From Lacinutrix himadriensis (GTDB lineage Bacteria > Bacteroidota > Bacteroidia > Flavobacteriales > Flavobacteriaceae), in the NCBI RefSeq assembly GCF_001418105.1, contig NZ_LIQI01000031.1, forward strand, positions 216,001 to 280,000: DNA of 64,000 bases. Reading direction: 5' to 3'. Positions 17,179 to 26,500 of this stretch are shown here, piece after piece. Below the pieces are notes generated by a model. That model was given only the letters and a program-made list of their open reading frames with translations, did not search any database and was not told the origin of the DNA. Within the stretch, counting starts at the first letter, position 1; every line of letters starts with the position of its first letter. The translations under genes were made by a program, and so were the position numbers.

Positions 17179-18597
17179 TTGAAACACCTATTTATATTAA
17201 GTATAGCAGTATTAATTACAAACGTATTAACTGCTCAAGAGATCATAGAAGATCAAGTAAAAGAAGAAGTTGTTAGTGATAGTGTCAAGACATTTCTATC
17301 TAATCAAGCCACAAAAATTGATGGCGTAGCTGCAGTTGTTGGGGATCATATTATATTAGAATCGGATATCGACAAAACTATTTTGCAAATGAAAGCTCAA
17401 GGTGTGTCTACAGATGATATACCAAGATGTCAATTATTTGGTTCACTTCTAGAAAACAAACTTTATGCACATCACGCAGTGCAGGATAGTATTGAAATTT
17501 CGGATGCAGAAATAAGAAGTAATGTAGATTATCAAATACAACAATTCTTATCTCAAACAGGAGGAAACATGCAAGAACTTCTTGACTTTTATAAAAAAGA
17601 CGATGAAAAGAGCTTTAGAGAAGAAATGTTTGAAATTAACAAAAGCAATGAGCTAGCAAAACGTATGCAAAGTAGTATTGTGGATGAAGTTGAAGTTACA
17701 CCAGAAGAAGTTAGAATCTTTTTTAATAAAATACCAAAAGACGAAAGACCAACATTTGGAACAGAACTTAAAGTATCTCAAATTGTAATAGAACCAAAAG
17801 TAGCGGCAGAAGAAACGCAAAAAGTAATAAACAGACTTAAAGAATTTAAATCAGACGTATTAGAAAGTGGAGCAAGTTTTCGTTCTAAAGTAGTATTGTA
17901 TACCGATGATAAAGCATCTGTAGCAAAAGGTGGTTTATATACTTTAAATAGAGAAAAGCCATTAATGGTAAAAGAATTTAGAGATGTTGCTTTTGCATTA
18001 CAAGAAGGGGAAATCTCAGATCCATTTGAAACAGACTTTGGTTACCATATTATTCAATTAGAAAAAATTAGAGGACAAGAATTTGATGTTCGTCATATTT
18101 TACTAATACCACAAGTTTCAGAATCTGCTATTACCGATGCTAAAGATGCTTTAGAAGATGTACGTCAAAAAATAGTAAGTGGAGAAATTACTTTTGAAGA
18201 TGCGGCAAAGAAATATAGTGACGAAAAAGAAACGAGAAGTGAAGGTGGATTTTTAATTAACCCAGCAACGCAAGATTATAATTTTGAATTAACTAAAATT
18301 GATACGGAATTATACACGCAAATTCAAGAGTTAAAAGAAGGTGAAATAAGTTTAGTACAAACAGAACAAGACAGAACTGGAAAAGTGAAGTTTAAAATAT
18401 TACGTGTTACAGATAGAGTAGATGAGCACGAAGCAGATTACTCTCGCGATTACTTAAAAATTAAAGAATTAGCTTTAACAGAAAAACGTTTTAATGCTAT
18501 CGGGAAATGGCAAGATGAAAAAATCTTGGATACCTATATTAAAATTAATGGAGAGCATAGAGATTGCGATTTTACTAGTAACTGGTTAAAGAAATAA
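17179..18597 (+). CDS. surA: SurA, periplasmic chaperone/peptidyl-prolyl isomerase
   Basis: A SurA-type chaperone of 472 residues when started at the TTG at 17179, which follows the previous stop (taa at 17175-17177) after one base and leaves a clean signal peptide MKHLFILSIAVLITNVLTAQ. An in-frame ATG at 17140 lies inside the previous gene and would add 13 polar residues before the signal peptide. Domains: SurA N-terminal segment with DGVAAVVGDHIILESDI, then two parvulin repeats (LKVSQIVIEP to FGYHIIQLEKIRG, and FDVRHILLIP onwards). It escorts outer-membrane proteins across the periplasm. Third gene of the operon; moxR follows after one base. Confidence 0.9.
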   Translation: MKHLFILSIAVLITNVLTAQEIIEDQVKEEVVSDSVKTFLSNQATKIDGVAAVVGDHIILESDIDKTILQMKAQGVSTDDIPRCQLFGSLLENKLYAHHAVQDSIEISDAEIRSNVDYQIQQFLSQTGGNMQELLDFYKKDDEKSFREEMFEINKSNELAKRMQSSIVDEVEVTPEEVRIFFNKIPKDERPTFGTELKVSQIVIEPKVAAEETQKVINRLKEFKSDVLESGASFRSKVVLYTDDKASVAKGGLYTLNREKPLMVKEFRDVAFALQEGEISDPFETDFGYHIIQLEKIRGQEFDVRHILLIPQVSESAITDAKDALEDVRQKIVSGEITFEDAAKKYSDEKETRSEGGFLINPATQDYNFELTKIDTELYTQIQELKEGEISLVQTEQDRTGKVKFKILRVTDRVDEHEADYSRDYLKIKELALTEKRFNAIGKWQDEKILDTYIKINGEHRDCDFTSNWLKK

Positions 18598-18598
18598 T

Positions 18599-19552
18599 AT
18601 GTCTGACGTAGCAGCTGTAGAACAATTTGTAAAGAAGTATAAAGACTTAAAGCAAGAAATTGCTAAAGTCATTATCGGACAAGATGAAGTAGTAAGTCAG
18701 ATCCTGATATCTATATTTTCAGGAGGACATGCACTTCTAATTGGTGTGCCAGGTTTAGCAAAAACGCTAATGGTAAATACAATTGCTCAAACGTTAGGCT
18801 TAGATTTTAAAAGAATACAGTTTACTCCAGATTTAATGCCTAGTGATATTTTAGGTAGTGAGATTCTAGACGAAAACAGAAACTTTAAATTTATAAAAGG
18901 ACCAATTTTTGCTAATATTATTTTAGCAGATGAAATCAATAGAACACCTCCAAAAACACAAGCAGCGCTTTTAGAAGCAATGCAAGAGAGAGCAGTTACT
19001 GTTTCGGGACACCATTATAAATTAAGTTTACCATACTTTGTTTTAGCAACACAAAATCCAATTGAGCAAGAAGGAACATACCCATTACCAGAAGCACAAT
19101 TAGATAGATTTATGTTTGCTATACATTTAGATTATCCTTCTTTTCAAGAGGAAGTACAAGTGGTAAAAGCAACAACTTCAGATGTGCAAGCAAAAGTAAG
19201 TGCCTTGTTTAATGCGGAAGAAATTATTGGTTTTCAAAAACTTATTCGTCGTATTCCTGTTGCAGATAATGTAATAGAATATGCTGTGAAAATGGTTGCT
19301 AAAACAAGACCTGATAGTGATACTGCAGCCGATTTAGTAAAAAGCTATATCGATTGGGGAGCAGGACCAAGAGCTTCTCAAAACTTAATATTAGCAGCAA
19401 AAACACATGCCGTTATTAATGGTAAGTTCTCTCCGGATATGGAAGACGTTCAAGCGGTAGCTACCAGTATTCTTCGCCATCGAATTATCAAAAATTATAA
19501 AGCAGAAGCAGAAGGTATTTCCGAAGAACAAATCATTAAAAGCTTATTTTAA
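18599..19552 (+). CDS. MoxR-family AAA+ ATPase
   Basis: A 317-residue MoxR ATPase. Walker A is GVPGLAKT at residues 49-56, Walker B is IILADEINR near 110, sensor 1 is LATQNPIEQEGTYPLPEAQLDRF and the C-terminal lid holds WGAGPRASQNLI. MoxR proteins are chaperone-like ATPases usually next to VWA-domain and DUF58 genes; here no such partner follows within 400 bases. Instead it ends the surA operon one base after surA, which links it to envelope biogenesis in this organism. Possible hairpin, no T-run, downstream at 19581. Confidence 0.93.
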   Translation: MSDVAAVEQFVKKYKDLKQEIAKVIIGQDEVVSQILISIFSGGHALLIGVPGLAKTLMVNTIAQTLGLDFKRIQFTPDLMPSDILGSEILDENRNFKFIKGPIFANIILADEINRTPPKTQAALLEAMQERAVTVSGHHYKLSLPYFVLATQNPIEQEGTYPLPEAQLDRFMFAIHLDYPSFQEEVQVVKATTSDVQAKVSALFNAEEIIGFQKLIRRIPVADNVIEYAVKMVAKTRPDSDTAADLVKSYIDWGAGPRASQNLILAAKTHAVINGKFSPDMEDVQAVATSILRHRIIKNYKAEAEGISEEQIIKSLF

Positions 19553-19982
19553 TTTATTCTTCTTATAACGAAGCGCTTTTAGAAGGCAGATACTACCTGC
19601 TTTCTTCTAAATATTTGCCTTGTAATATTAATTTAGAACGGTTACAAATAGATTGTTTAGCAATATTTCGAACTTCATTTATTAATTTACTATTTTTCAC
19701 TTCTTAAATTATCGTATTCGCAATGACGAGCCTCAAATGAGTCGTTTTGTTGGTGTATATTTAATCATTCCAGCATATCTTTAATTATTTTTTAAACTCT
19801 TCTAAATTTTGTAATTTCGCTTGATATTTTAAAAAATCAACCTTTTATCTTTTTTACAAATGCATATTTTTTCATTAATATAATTTAAGTATTAGCGAAA
19901 CCAACGAAAACGTTTGATATATAACATTTTCTCAAAATAAAATTCCATTTAAGTAAGATTGAAAAGAATTATTCCAGTTAAT
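19553..19982. other. 430-base intergenic region before acnB
   Basis: No gene seen. It starts with a 9-bp stem (19581-19589 pairs with 19597-19605, one G.U pair, 7-base loop), which could be a weak end-of-operon structure without a T-run. The middle is AT-rich. A near -7 box (TAATTTCG) lies near 19813, too far from acnB to be convincing, so the acnB promoter is not identified. Confidence 0.4.
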
Positions 19983-22757
19983 ATGAACACATATAAAGAT
20001 TACCTTAAAGAGATTGAAGACAGAAAAGAATTAGGTCTTCATCCTAAGCCAATTGATGGTGCTGAATTACTTAGCGAAATTATTACTCAAATTAAAGATG
20101 TAGATAATGCGGATAGAGAAGAATCTCTAAACTTCTTTATCTATAATGTTTTACCTGGTACAACAAGTGCTGCAAGTGTTAAAGCTAAGTTTCTAAAAGA
20201 AATCATTTTAGGAGAATCTACGGTTGAAGAGATTACCCCAACTTTTGCTTTAGAGCAATTGTCGCACATGAAAGGTGGACCTTCAGTAAAGGTATTGTTA
20301 GATATAGCTTTAGGTAATGATGCTGATTTAGCAAAACAGGCTGCTGAAATTTTAAAAACACAAGTTTTCCTTTACGAAGCAGATACTTCTCGTTTAGAAG
20401 ATGCTTTTAAGAATGGTAGTGAAATAGCAAAAGATATTATAGAAAGTTATGCTAAGGCAGAGTTTTTTACGAAGCTTCCAGAAATAGATGAAACAATAGA
20501 TGTTGTTACTTATGTTGCTGGAGTTGGAGATATTTCTACAGATTTATTATCTCCAGGAGGAGATGCACACTCAAGATCCGATCGTGAGTTACATGGTCAA
20601 TGTATGTTCGAGCATAATAAAGACATGCAAAATGAATTATTAGCTTTAAAAGAACAACATCCAGATAAGCGTGTAATGCTAATTGCAGAAAAAGGAACCA
20701 TGGGAGTTGGTTCTTCTAGAATGTCTGGTGTAAACAACGTGGCTTTATGGACAGGTGTTCCTTTTAGTCAATATGTACCATTTATTAATTTTGCTCCTGT
20801 AATTGCAGGTACTAATGGTATTGCTCCAATTTTCTTAACAACAGTTGGTGTAACAGGAGGTATTGGTTTAGATCTTAAAAACTGGGTACAACAAAAAGAT
20901 GCAGAAGGAAATACCGTTAGAGATGCAGATGGGGAACCAATATTAAAAGAAATGTATTCTGTAGCTACAGGTACCATTCTTACCATTAATACAAAAGAGA
21001 AAAAATTATACAACGGAGATAAAGAACTTAAAGATATTTCTGCAGCATTTACACCACAAAAAATGGAGTTTATGAAAGCAGGTGGTTCTTATGCTGTTGT
21101 TTTTGGTAAAAAATTACAAACATTTGCTGCAAAAACCTTAGGAATTGAAGCGCCTCAAGTATATGCTACTTCTAAAGAAGTGTCTATCGAAGGACAAGGT
21201 TTAACAGCGGTTGAAAAAATATTTAATAAAAATGCAGTAGGAACTTCAGGAGCAACTTTACATGCTGGTTCTTACGTTCGTGCAGAGGTTAATATTGTAG
21301 GTTCTCAAGATACTACAGGATTAATGACTTCTCAAGAATTAGAGATGATGGCTGCTACAGTTATTTCTCCAATTGTGGATGGTGCGTACCAATCGGGTTG
21401 TCATACCGCTTCGGTTTGGGATGATAAGTCTAAAGCTAACATTCCAAGATTAATGAGCTTTATGAACGATTTTGGTTTAATTACCGGTCGTGATCCAAAA
21501 GGAAAGTACTTTCCAATGACAGATGTTATTCATAAAGTACTTAACGATATTACTGTAGGTGATTGGGATATCATTATTGGTGGAGATTCACATACACGAA
21601 TGTCTAAAGGTGTTGCTTTTGGAGCAGATTCAGGAACCGTTGCATTAGCACTTGCTACAGGGGAAGCTTCAATGCCAATTCCAGAGTCGGTTAAAGTAAC
21701 TTTTAAAGGACAAATGAAATCGTATATGGATTTCCGTGATGTTGTTCACGCAACACAATCGCAAATGTTAAAGCAATTTGGTGGTGAAAATGTATTCCAA
21801 GGTCGTGTTATCGAAGTACACATTGGAACGCTTACTGCAGATGAAGCTTTTACATTTACAGATTGGACTGCAGAAATGAAAGCAAAAGCATCTATTTGTA
21901 TTTCAGAAGATGATACCTTAATTGAATCTTTAGAGATTGCAAAAGGGCGTATCCAGATCATGATTGAAAAAGGAATGGACAATGCGAAACAAGTACTTCA
22001 AGGTTTAGTAAATAAAGCAGAAACTAGAATTATAGAGCTTAAAACGGGTATGAAACCATCTTTAAGACCAGATGCTAACGCTAAATATCATGCAGAAGTT
22101 ATTATTGATTTAGATGAAATTTCGGAACCAATGATCGCAGATCCAGATGTAAATAACGATGATGTTTCTAAACGTTATACACATGATAATATTAGACCAT
22201 TGTCTTACTACGGAGGAACTAAAAAAGTAGATTTAGGTTTCGTAGGATCTTGTATGGTTCACAAAGGGGATATGAAAATATTAGCCCAAATGTTGAAAAA
22301 CGTAGAAGCGCAATATGGTAAAGTAGAATTTAAAGCACCTTTAATAGTTGCACCGCCTACTTATAATATTGTGGATGAGTTGAAAGCCGAAGGAGATTGG
22401 GAAGTTTTAGTAAGATACTCTGGTTTCGAGTTCGATGACAATGCACCTAAAGGAGAAGCACGTACCGGATACGAAAACATGTTATACTTAGAACGTCCAG
22501 GATGTAACTTATGTATGGGGAACCAAGAAAAAGCGGCACCAGGAGATACAGTAATGGCGACTTCAACACGTTTATTCCAAGGTAGAGTTGTAAAAGATTC
22601 TGGAGAGAAAAAAGGGGAATCCTTATTATCTTCTACACCAGTTGTAGTTTTATCTACCATTTTAGGAAGAACTCCTACTATGGCAGAATATGAAGCTGCA
22701 GTGGATGGTATTGTTTTAACAAAATTCAAGCCATCAACTAAACAATTAGTGAGATAA
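19983..22757 (+). CDS. acnB: Bifunctional aconitate hydratase 2 / 2-methylisocitrate dehydratase AcnB
   Basis: An AcnB-type aconitase of 924 residues. The ATG at 19983 (MNTYKDYLKEIEDRK) gives the family N-terminus; an in-frame TTG at 19959 is less likely. AcnB has an N-terminal HEAT-like domain, followed by the catalytic domains in the 4-1-2-3 order. The iron-sulfur cysteines are C757 (GFVGSCMVH), C841 and C844 (PGCNLCMGNQ). The E. coli spacing between the first two is 59 residues and here it is 84, because of an insertion ending FEFDDNAPKGEARTGYE. It works in the TCA and methylcitrate cycles, cytoplasmic. A rho-independent terminator follows. Confidence 0.95.
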   Translation: MNTYKDYLKEIEDRKELGLHPKPIDGAELLSEIITQIKDVDNADREESLNFFIYNVLPGTTSAASVKAKFLKEIILGESTVEEITPTFALEQLSHMKGGPSVKVLLDIALGNDADLAKQAAEILKTQVFLYEADTSRLEDAFKNGSEIAKDIIESYAKAEFFTKLPEIDETIDVVTYVAGVGDISTDLLSPGGDAHSRSDRELHGQCMFEHNKDMQNELLALKEQHPDKRVMLIAEKGTMGVGSSRMSGVNNVALWTGVPFSQYVPFINFAPVIAGTNGIAPIFLTTVGVTGGIGLDLKNWVQQKDAEGNTVRDADGEPILKEMYSVATGTILTINTKEKKLYNGDKELKDISAAFTPQKMEFMKAGGSYAVVFGKKLQTFAAKTLGIEAPQVYATSKEVSIEGQGLTAVEKIFNKNAVGTSGATLHAGSYVRAEVNIVGSQDTTGLMTSQELEMMAATVISPIVDGAYQSGCHTASVWDDKSKANIPRLMSFMNDFGLITGRDPKGKYFPMTDVIHKVLNDITVGDWDIIIGGDSHTRMSKGVAFGADSGTVALALATGEASMPIPESVKVTFKGQMKSYMDFRDVVHATQSQMLKQFGGENVFQGRVIEVHIGTLTADEAFTFTDWTAEMKAKASICISEDDTLIESLEIAKGRIQIMIEKGMDNAKQVLQGLVNKAETRIIELKTGMKPSLRPDANAKYHAEVIIDLDEISEPMIADPDVNNDDVSKRYTHDNIRPLSYYGGTKKVDLGFVGSCMVHKGDMKILAQMLKNVEAQYGKVEFKAPLIVAPPTYNIVDELKAEGDWEVLVRYSGFEFDDNAPKGEARTGYENMLYLERPGCNLCMGNQEKAAPGDTVMATSTRLFQGRVVKDSGEKKGESLLSSTPVVVLSTILGRTPTMAEYEAAVDGIVLTKFKPSTKQLVR

Positions 22758-22783
22758 TCAACAGATTACCTTACAATAAATCA

Positions 22784-22814
22784 AAATCCCGAGTCTTAGA
22801 TTCGGGATTTTTTG
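22784..22814 (+). terminator. Rho-independent terminator of acnB
   Basis: Stem AAATCCCGA pairing with TCGGGATTT around a short loop, then a T-run, 27 bases after the acnB stop. Confidence 0.85.
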
Positions 22815-22867
22815 TTTTAAACGCATTTCTATTAATACCCAAGTATCCGTTGTTGTGTCCATAATTT

Positions 22868-23018
22868 GGGCGTTACCACAAGGGTCGGGCTTTCCGCTAT
22901 ATCTTTTTTTAATATCATTGTAAAAAAGGAACAATAATAGGATAGCATCTTAAATAAACTTTTTAATACGTATTTAGGTACTTATAAAAAAAAAGGATGC
23001 CACTGCAATCCCTAACGC
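22868..23018. repeat. Dispersed palindrome-ended intergenic element, copy 1
   Basis: A 151-bp element that opens with GGGCGTTA and closes with TAACGC (inverted ends). Left arm reads TCGGGCTTTCCGCTATATC followed by T's; right arm reads AAAAGGATGCCACTGCAATC. A second copy lies at 63116-63282 with the same arms (CAGGCTATCCGCTATATC and AAAAAGGATGTCGCTACTATC). No ORF is contained. The left arm includes a short hairpin (ACC-acaag-GGT). Confidence 0.75.
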
Positions 23019-23030
23019 ACTAATTCTAGA

Positions 23031-23069
23031 GTATGAGTAATGTCCCCTTGATGAGACTTTAGGGGTGTT
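23031..23069. repeat. CCCCT/AGGGG hairpin repeat, unit A
   Basis: The unit begins TATGAGTAATGTCCCCTTGA and ends TTTAGGGGTGTT, folding as CCCCT pairing with AGGGG. A related unit follows 28 bases later. Confidence 0.6.
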
Positions 23070-23096
23070 ATAGTACTAAGCAGACTTATTTAAGAA

Positions 23097-23147
23097 TATA
23101 AGTAATGTTCCCTTGAAGATACCGAGCGTAGCGCATAGGGGTGTTTT
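23097..23147. repeat. CCCCT/AGGGG hairpin repeat, unit B
   Basis: The unit begins TATAAGTAATGTTCCCTTGA and ends ATAGGGGTGTTT, sharing both flanks with unit A but with a longer, different loop containing GATACCGAGCGTAGCGC. Confidence 0.6.
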
Positions 23148-23164
23148 TAGAAGTAAAGCATATA

Positions 23165-23196
23165 AAAAGCCTGAATCATAGATTCGGGCTTTTTTG
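23165..23196 (+). terminator. Orphan rho-independent terminator
   Basis: AAGCCTGAATC pairs with GATTCGGGCTT (one G.U), then six T. No gene ends here: acnB already has its own terminator 350 bases upstream. It could end read-through transcripts or a small RNA. Confidence 0.7.
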
Positions 23197-23357
23197 TGTT
23201 TTAAAATTTCCAAGTATTATAGAATAGGTCCTTTTGAATTAGGAGCAAGTACAGCATAGAAAAAACTTATTTTGGTATCATTATTTATATGTTAATTCCG
23301 TTTTCAAAGTCATTCTACATTTTGTATATTAGTAGGATAAAATTAAAACAAAATACT

Positions 23358-25628
23358 ATGGCATTCGATATTGATATGATCAAGAAGGTTTATGCTCAAA
23401 TGGCAGAACGTGTGGATAAAGCACGTGAAGTTGTTGGTAAGCCGTTAACACTTTCAGAAAAAATACTATATAACCACCTTTGGGATGGAAGTCCGACAAA
23501 GGCATTCACTAGGGGGAAAGATTATGTAGACTTTGCTCCTGATCGTATTGCTTGTCAAGATGCAACTGCACAAATGGCATTATTGCAATTTATGCAAGCA
23601 GGGAAACCACAAGTTGCAGTGCCAACTACGGTACATTGTGATCACTTAATTCAAGCGAAAGACGGAGCGACATCAGATTTAAAACATGCAAACTCGGTAA
23701 GTAGTGAAGTGTTTGATTTTCTAGCCTCCGTTTCTAATAAATACGGGATTGGTTTCTGGAAACCAGGAGCAGGAATTATTCACCAAGTAGTACTTGAAAA
23801 TTATGCATTTCCAGGAGGAATGATGATTGGTACCGATTCCCATACGGTAAATGCTGGTGGATTAGGTATGGTTGCAATTGGTGTTGGTGGAGCAGATGCT
23901 GTAGATGTGATGGCAGGAATGGCTTGGGAACTTAAATTTCCAAAATTAATAGGTGTTAAATTAACCGGAAAACTTTCGGGTTGGACGGCACCAAAAGATG
24001 TAATATTAAAAGTTGCTGGTATCGTTTCTGCAAAAGGAGGAACGGGAGCAATTGTAGAATATTTTGGTCCAGGAGCTACTTCTATGTCTTGTACAGGAAA
24101 AGGAACTATTTGTAATATGGGAGCAGAAATTGGAGCTACCACATCTACATTTGGTTATGATGACTCTATGGAACGCTATTTACGTGCTACCGATAGAGCA
24201 GATGTTGCAGATGAAGCAAATAAAATAAGAGAATATTTAACAGGAGATGCAGAAGTGTATGCGAATCCAGAACAATACTTTGATCAAGTTATTGAAATTA
24301 ACTTATCGGAATTAGGGCCATTACTAAATGGACCTTTTACTCCAGATTTATCTACACCAGTTGGTAAAAAAATGGGAGAACAAGCAAAAGCTAACGATTG
24401 GCCTTTAAAAGTAGAATGGGGTTTAATCGGTTCTTGTACTAACTCTTCTTATGAAGATTTATCGAGAGCATCTTCTATTGCGCAACAAGCTTTAGATAAA
24501 GGTTTAAAAATGAAATCAGAACTTGGTATTAATCCAGGGTCTGAACAAGTACGTTATACCGCAGCTCGTGATGGTATTCTAGGAATCTTTGAAAAACTAG
24601 ACGCCAAGATATTCACGAATGCTTGTGGACCATGTATCGGACAATGGGCAAGATATAGTGATCCTAAAAATGCACCAAAAAATAGTATCGTACACTCGTT
24701 TAATAGAAATTTTGCGAAACGTGCGGATGGTAACCCAAATACACACGCTTTTGTAGCTTCACCTGAAATAACGGCAGCTATTGCCATTGCAGGTAGATTG
24801 GACTTTAATCCGTTAACAGATTCGTTAATTAATGAAGAAGGGCAAGAAGTAAGGTTCGATGAGCCAACAGGATGGGAATTACCTCCAAAAGGATTTGCAG
24901 TGGAAGATGCTGGTTTTGTAGAACCAGTTGCTGATGGGAGTAAAGTAGAAGTTTCTGTTAGTCCAACTTCAGAGCGTTTACAATTACTTACGCCATTTGA
25001 ACCATTAGGAAATACCATTAATGGCGCTAAGCTATTAATTAAAGCTTTTGGAAAATGTACCACAGATCATATTTCTATGGCTGGACCATGGTTACGTTTT
25101 AGAGGACATCTAGATAATATTTCTAACAACTGTTTAATTGGAGCTGTAAATGCTTACGGTAAGAAAACAAACTTTGTTAAAAATCAATTAACTGGTGATT
25201 TTGGAGGTGTACCAGATACCGCAAGAGCATATAAAGCGGCGGGTATAAAAACAATTGTTGTAGGAGATCATAATTACGGAGAAGGTTCTTCTCGTGAACA
25301 TGCTGCAATGGAACCAAGACATTTAGGTGTTGCCGCTGTTATTGTGAAGTCGTTTGCACGTATTCATGAAACAAACCTTAAAAAACAAGGGATGTTAGGA
25401 TTGACATTTGCTAATGAAAACGATTACGATCTAATTCAAGAAGACGATACGTTTAACTTTACAGATTTAAATGCATTTGCACCAGGAAAACAATTAACAT
25501 TAGAAGTTGTTCATGCAGATGGTTCTAAAGATATCATCATGTTAGATCACACCTATAACCAACCACAAATTGATTGGTATAATGAAGGTTCTGCTTTAAA
25601 TTTAATTAAGAAAGAAAATAAGGCGTAA
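23358..25628 (+). CDS. acn: Aconitate hydratase, mitochondrial type
   Basis: A 756-residue aconitase similar in length and layout to mitochondrial aconitase; the ATG at 23358 ([15 protein letters not shown]) is chosen over a 69-base upstream ATG. Iron-sulfur ligands: C360 ([11 protein letters not shown]), C423 and C426 ([10 protein letters not shown]). The spacings of 63 and 3 residues equal those of bovine mitochondrial aconitase. Substrate-site stretches TVHCDHLIQ and [17 protein letters not shown] are intact. It interconverts citrate and isocitrate in the TCA cycle. The AcnB type lies directly upstream, separated by 600 bases of repeats and two terminators, so the two are likely regulated apart. 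Confidence 0.95.
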   Translation: MAFDIDMIKKVYAQMAERVDKAREVVGKPLTLSEKILYNHLWDGSPTKAFTRGKDYVDFAPDRIACQDATAQMALLQFMQAGKPQVAVPTTVHCDHLIQAKDGATSDLKHANSVSSEVFDFLASVSNKYGIGFWKPGAGIIHQVVLENYAFPGGMMIGTDSHTVNAGGLGMVAIGVGGADAVDVMAGMAWELKFPKLIGVKLTGKLSGWTAPKDVILKVAGIVSAKGGTGAIVEYFGPGATSMSCTGKGTICNMGAEIGATTSTFGYDDSMERYLRATDRADVADEANKIREYLTGDAEVYANPEQYFDQVIEINLSELGPLLNGPFTPDLSTPVGKKMGEQAKANDWPLKVEWGLIGSCTNSSYEDLSRASSIAQQALDKGLKMKSELGINPGSEQVRYTAARDGILGIFEKLDAKIFTNACGPCIGQWARYSDPKNAPKNSIVHSFNRNFAKRADGNPNTHAFVASPEITAAIAIAGRLDFNPLTDSLINEEGQEVRFDEPTGWELPPKGFAVEDAGFVEPVADGSKVEVSVSPTSERLQLLTPFEPLGNTINGAKLLIKAFGKCTTDHISMAGPWLRFRGHLDNISNNCLIGAVNAYGKKTNFVKNQLTGDFGGVPDTARAYKAAGIKTIVVGDHNYGEGSSREHAAMEPRHLGVAAVIVKSFARIHETNLKKQGMLGLTFANENDYDLIQEDDTFNFTDLNAFAPGKQLTLEVVHADGSKDIIMLDHTYNQPQIDWYNEGSALNLIKKENKA

Positions 25629-25660
25629 CGTAATTCTTCAATAGAATATAAATATATTAA

Positions 25661-25693
25661 AAACTCCTAAAGTAATTTAGGAGTTTTTTTGTG
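25661..25693 (+). terminator. Rho-independent terminator of the aconitase gene
   Basis: Perfect 11-bp stem AAACTCCTAAA / TTTAGGAGTTT with a 4-base loop, then T's, 32 bases after the stop. Confidence 0.9.
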
Positions 25694-25755
25694 CTTATTT
25701 GTAAGTTTTTATGAGAAAACACGACCATTAATCAAATCCTTTAAATAAAATAACG

Positions 25756-26427
25756 ATGAATTCACTTTGGTTTTTTGATGATGTAAATCTCTTTAAAGTA
25801 CTATGTCCTCATAAATTTAAAACCTATAAGAAAGAGCATAATTTTGATGCTTATAAGAAGAAGGATTATATCTATTTTGAAGAAGATTCTGCTAATAAAG
25901 TATACCTAATAGAAAAAGGAAAAGTAAAGATTGGTTACTACAATGAAGAAGGAGATGAAATAGTAAAAGCAATCTTAACTCGAGGGGAACTGTTTGGGGA
26001 AAAAGCAATTTTGGGACAAATCACCAGAAAAGAATTTGCACAATCAGTAGATAATCTAACTTCTATCTGTCCTATTGGTGTAGATACCATGCATGATTTA
26101 ATGCGAGACAATCAGACCTTCAGTTTTAAAATATATAAGTTTATCGGATTTAAATTTCAAAAGCTAGAACGAAGATTACAATTACTTTTATTTAAAGATA
26201 CTAAATCCCGTTTAAAAGAATTTTTAAATGAGTTATGTGATGAATATGGTTATAACTGTCCTAAAACAGGAGATCATGTCATTAAACATCCATATACACA
26301 AAAGGATATTGCTTCCTTAATAGGAACTTCAAGACCGACACTAAATATCCTTTTAAATGAATTAAAAGAAGAGAAAGTGCTTGATTTCAATAGAAAGGAA
26401 ATAAGAATTTATAAAAAAAGCGCTTAG
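25756..26427 (+). CDS. Crp/Fnr-family transcriptional regulator
   Basis: A 223-residue regulator with an N-terminal cyclic-nucleotide-binding-like beta-roll (residues about 20-125: VYLIEKGKVKIGYYNEEGDEIV, RGELFGEKAIL), a long dimerisation helix (FKFQKLERRLQLLLF) and a C-terminal winged helix (YTQKDIASLIGTSRPTLNILLNELKEEKVL). It lacks the four N-terminal cysteines of Fnr, so it is not an iron-sulfur oxygen sensor of that type, and the phosphate-binding arginine-serine of CRP is not obvious. Ligand unknown. It lies upstream of a frameshifted lipoprotein gene on the same strand. Confidence 0.88.
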   Translation: MNSLWFFDDVNLFKVLCPHKFKTYKKEHNFDAYKKKDYIYFEEDSANKVYLIEKGKVKIGYYNEEGDEIVKAILTRGELFGEKAILGQITRKEFAQSVDNLTSICPIGVDTMHDLMRDNQTFSFKIYKFIGFKFQKLERRLQLLLFKDTKSRLKEFLNELCDEYGYNCPKTGDHVIKHPYTQKDIASLIGTSRPTLNILLNELKEEKVLDFNRKEIRIYKKSA

Positions 26428-26500
26428 TGTTAGCTGGCTAACATTTAGTTATTGCTATAAGATATAATTTTGACCTATAAATAATAAAATTATAAAGCAA

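Noticed and set aside
19690..19760. Decayed intergenic repeat around TCGCAATGACG
   Set aside because: It resembles common flavobacterial intergenic repeats by memory, but only one short stretch is present here and no second copy was found in the window.
22868..23018. Insertion sequence
   Set aside because: No transposase ORF is present and the element is only 151 bp; it is reported as a dispersed repeat instead.
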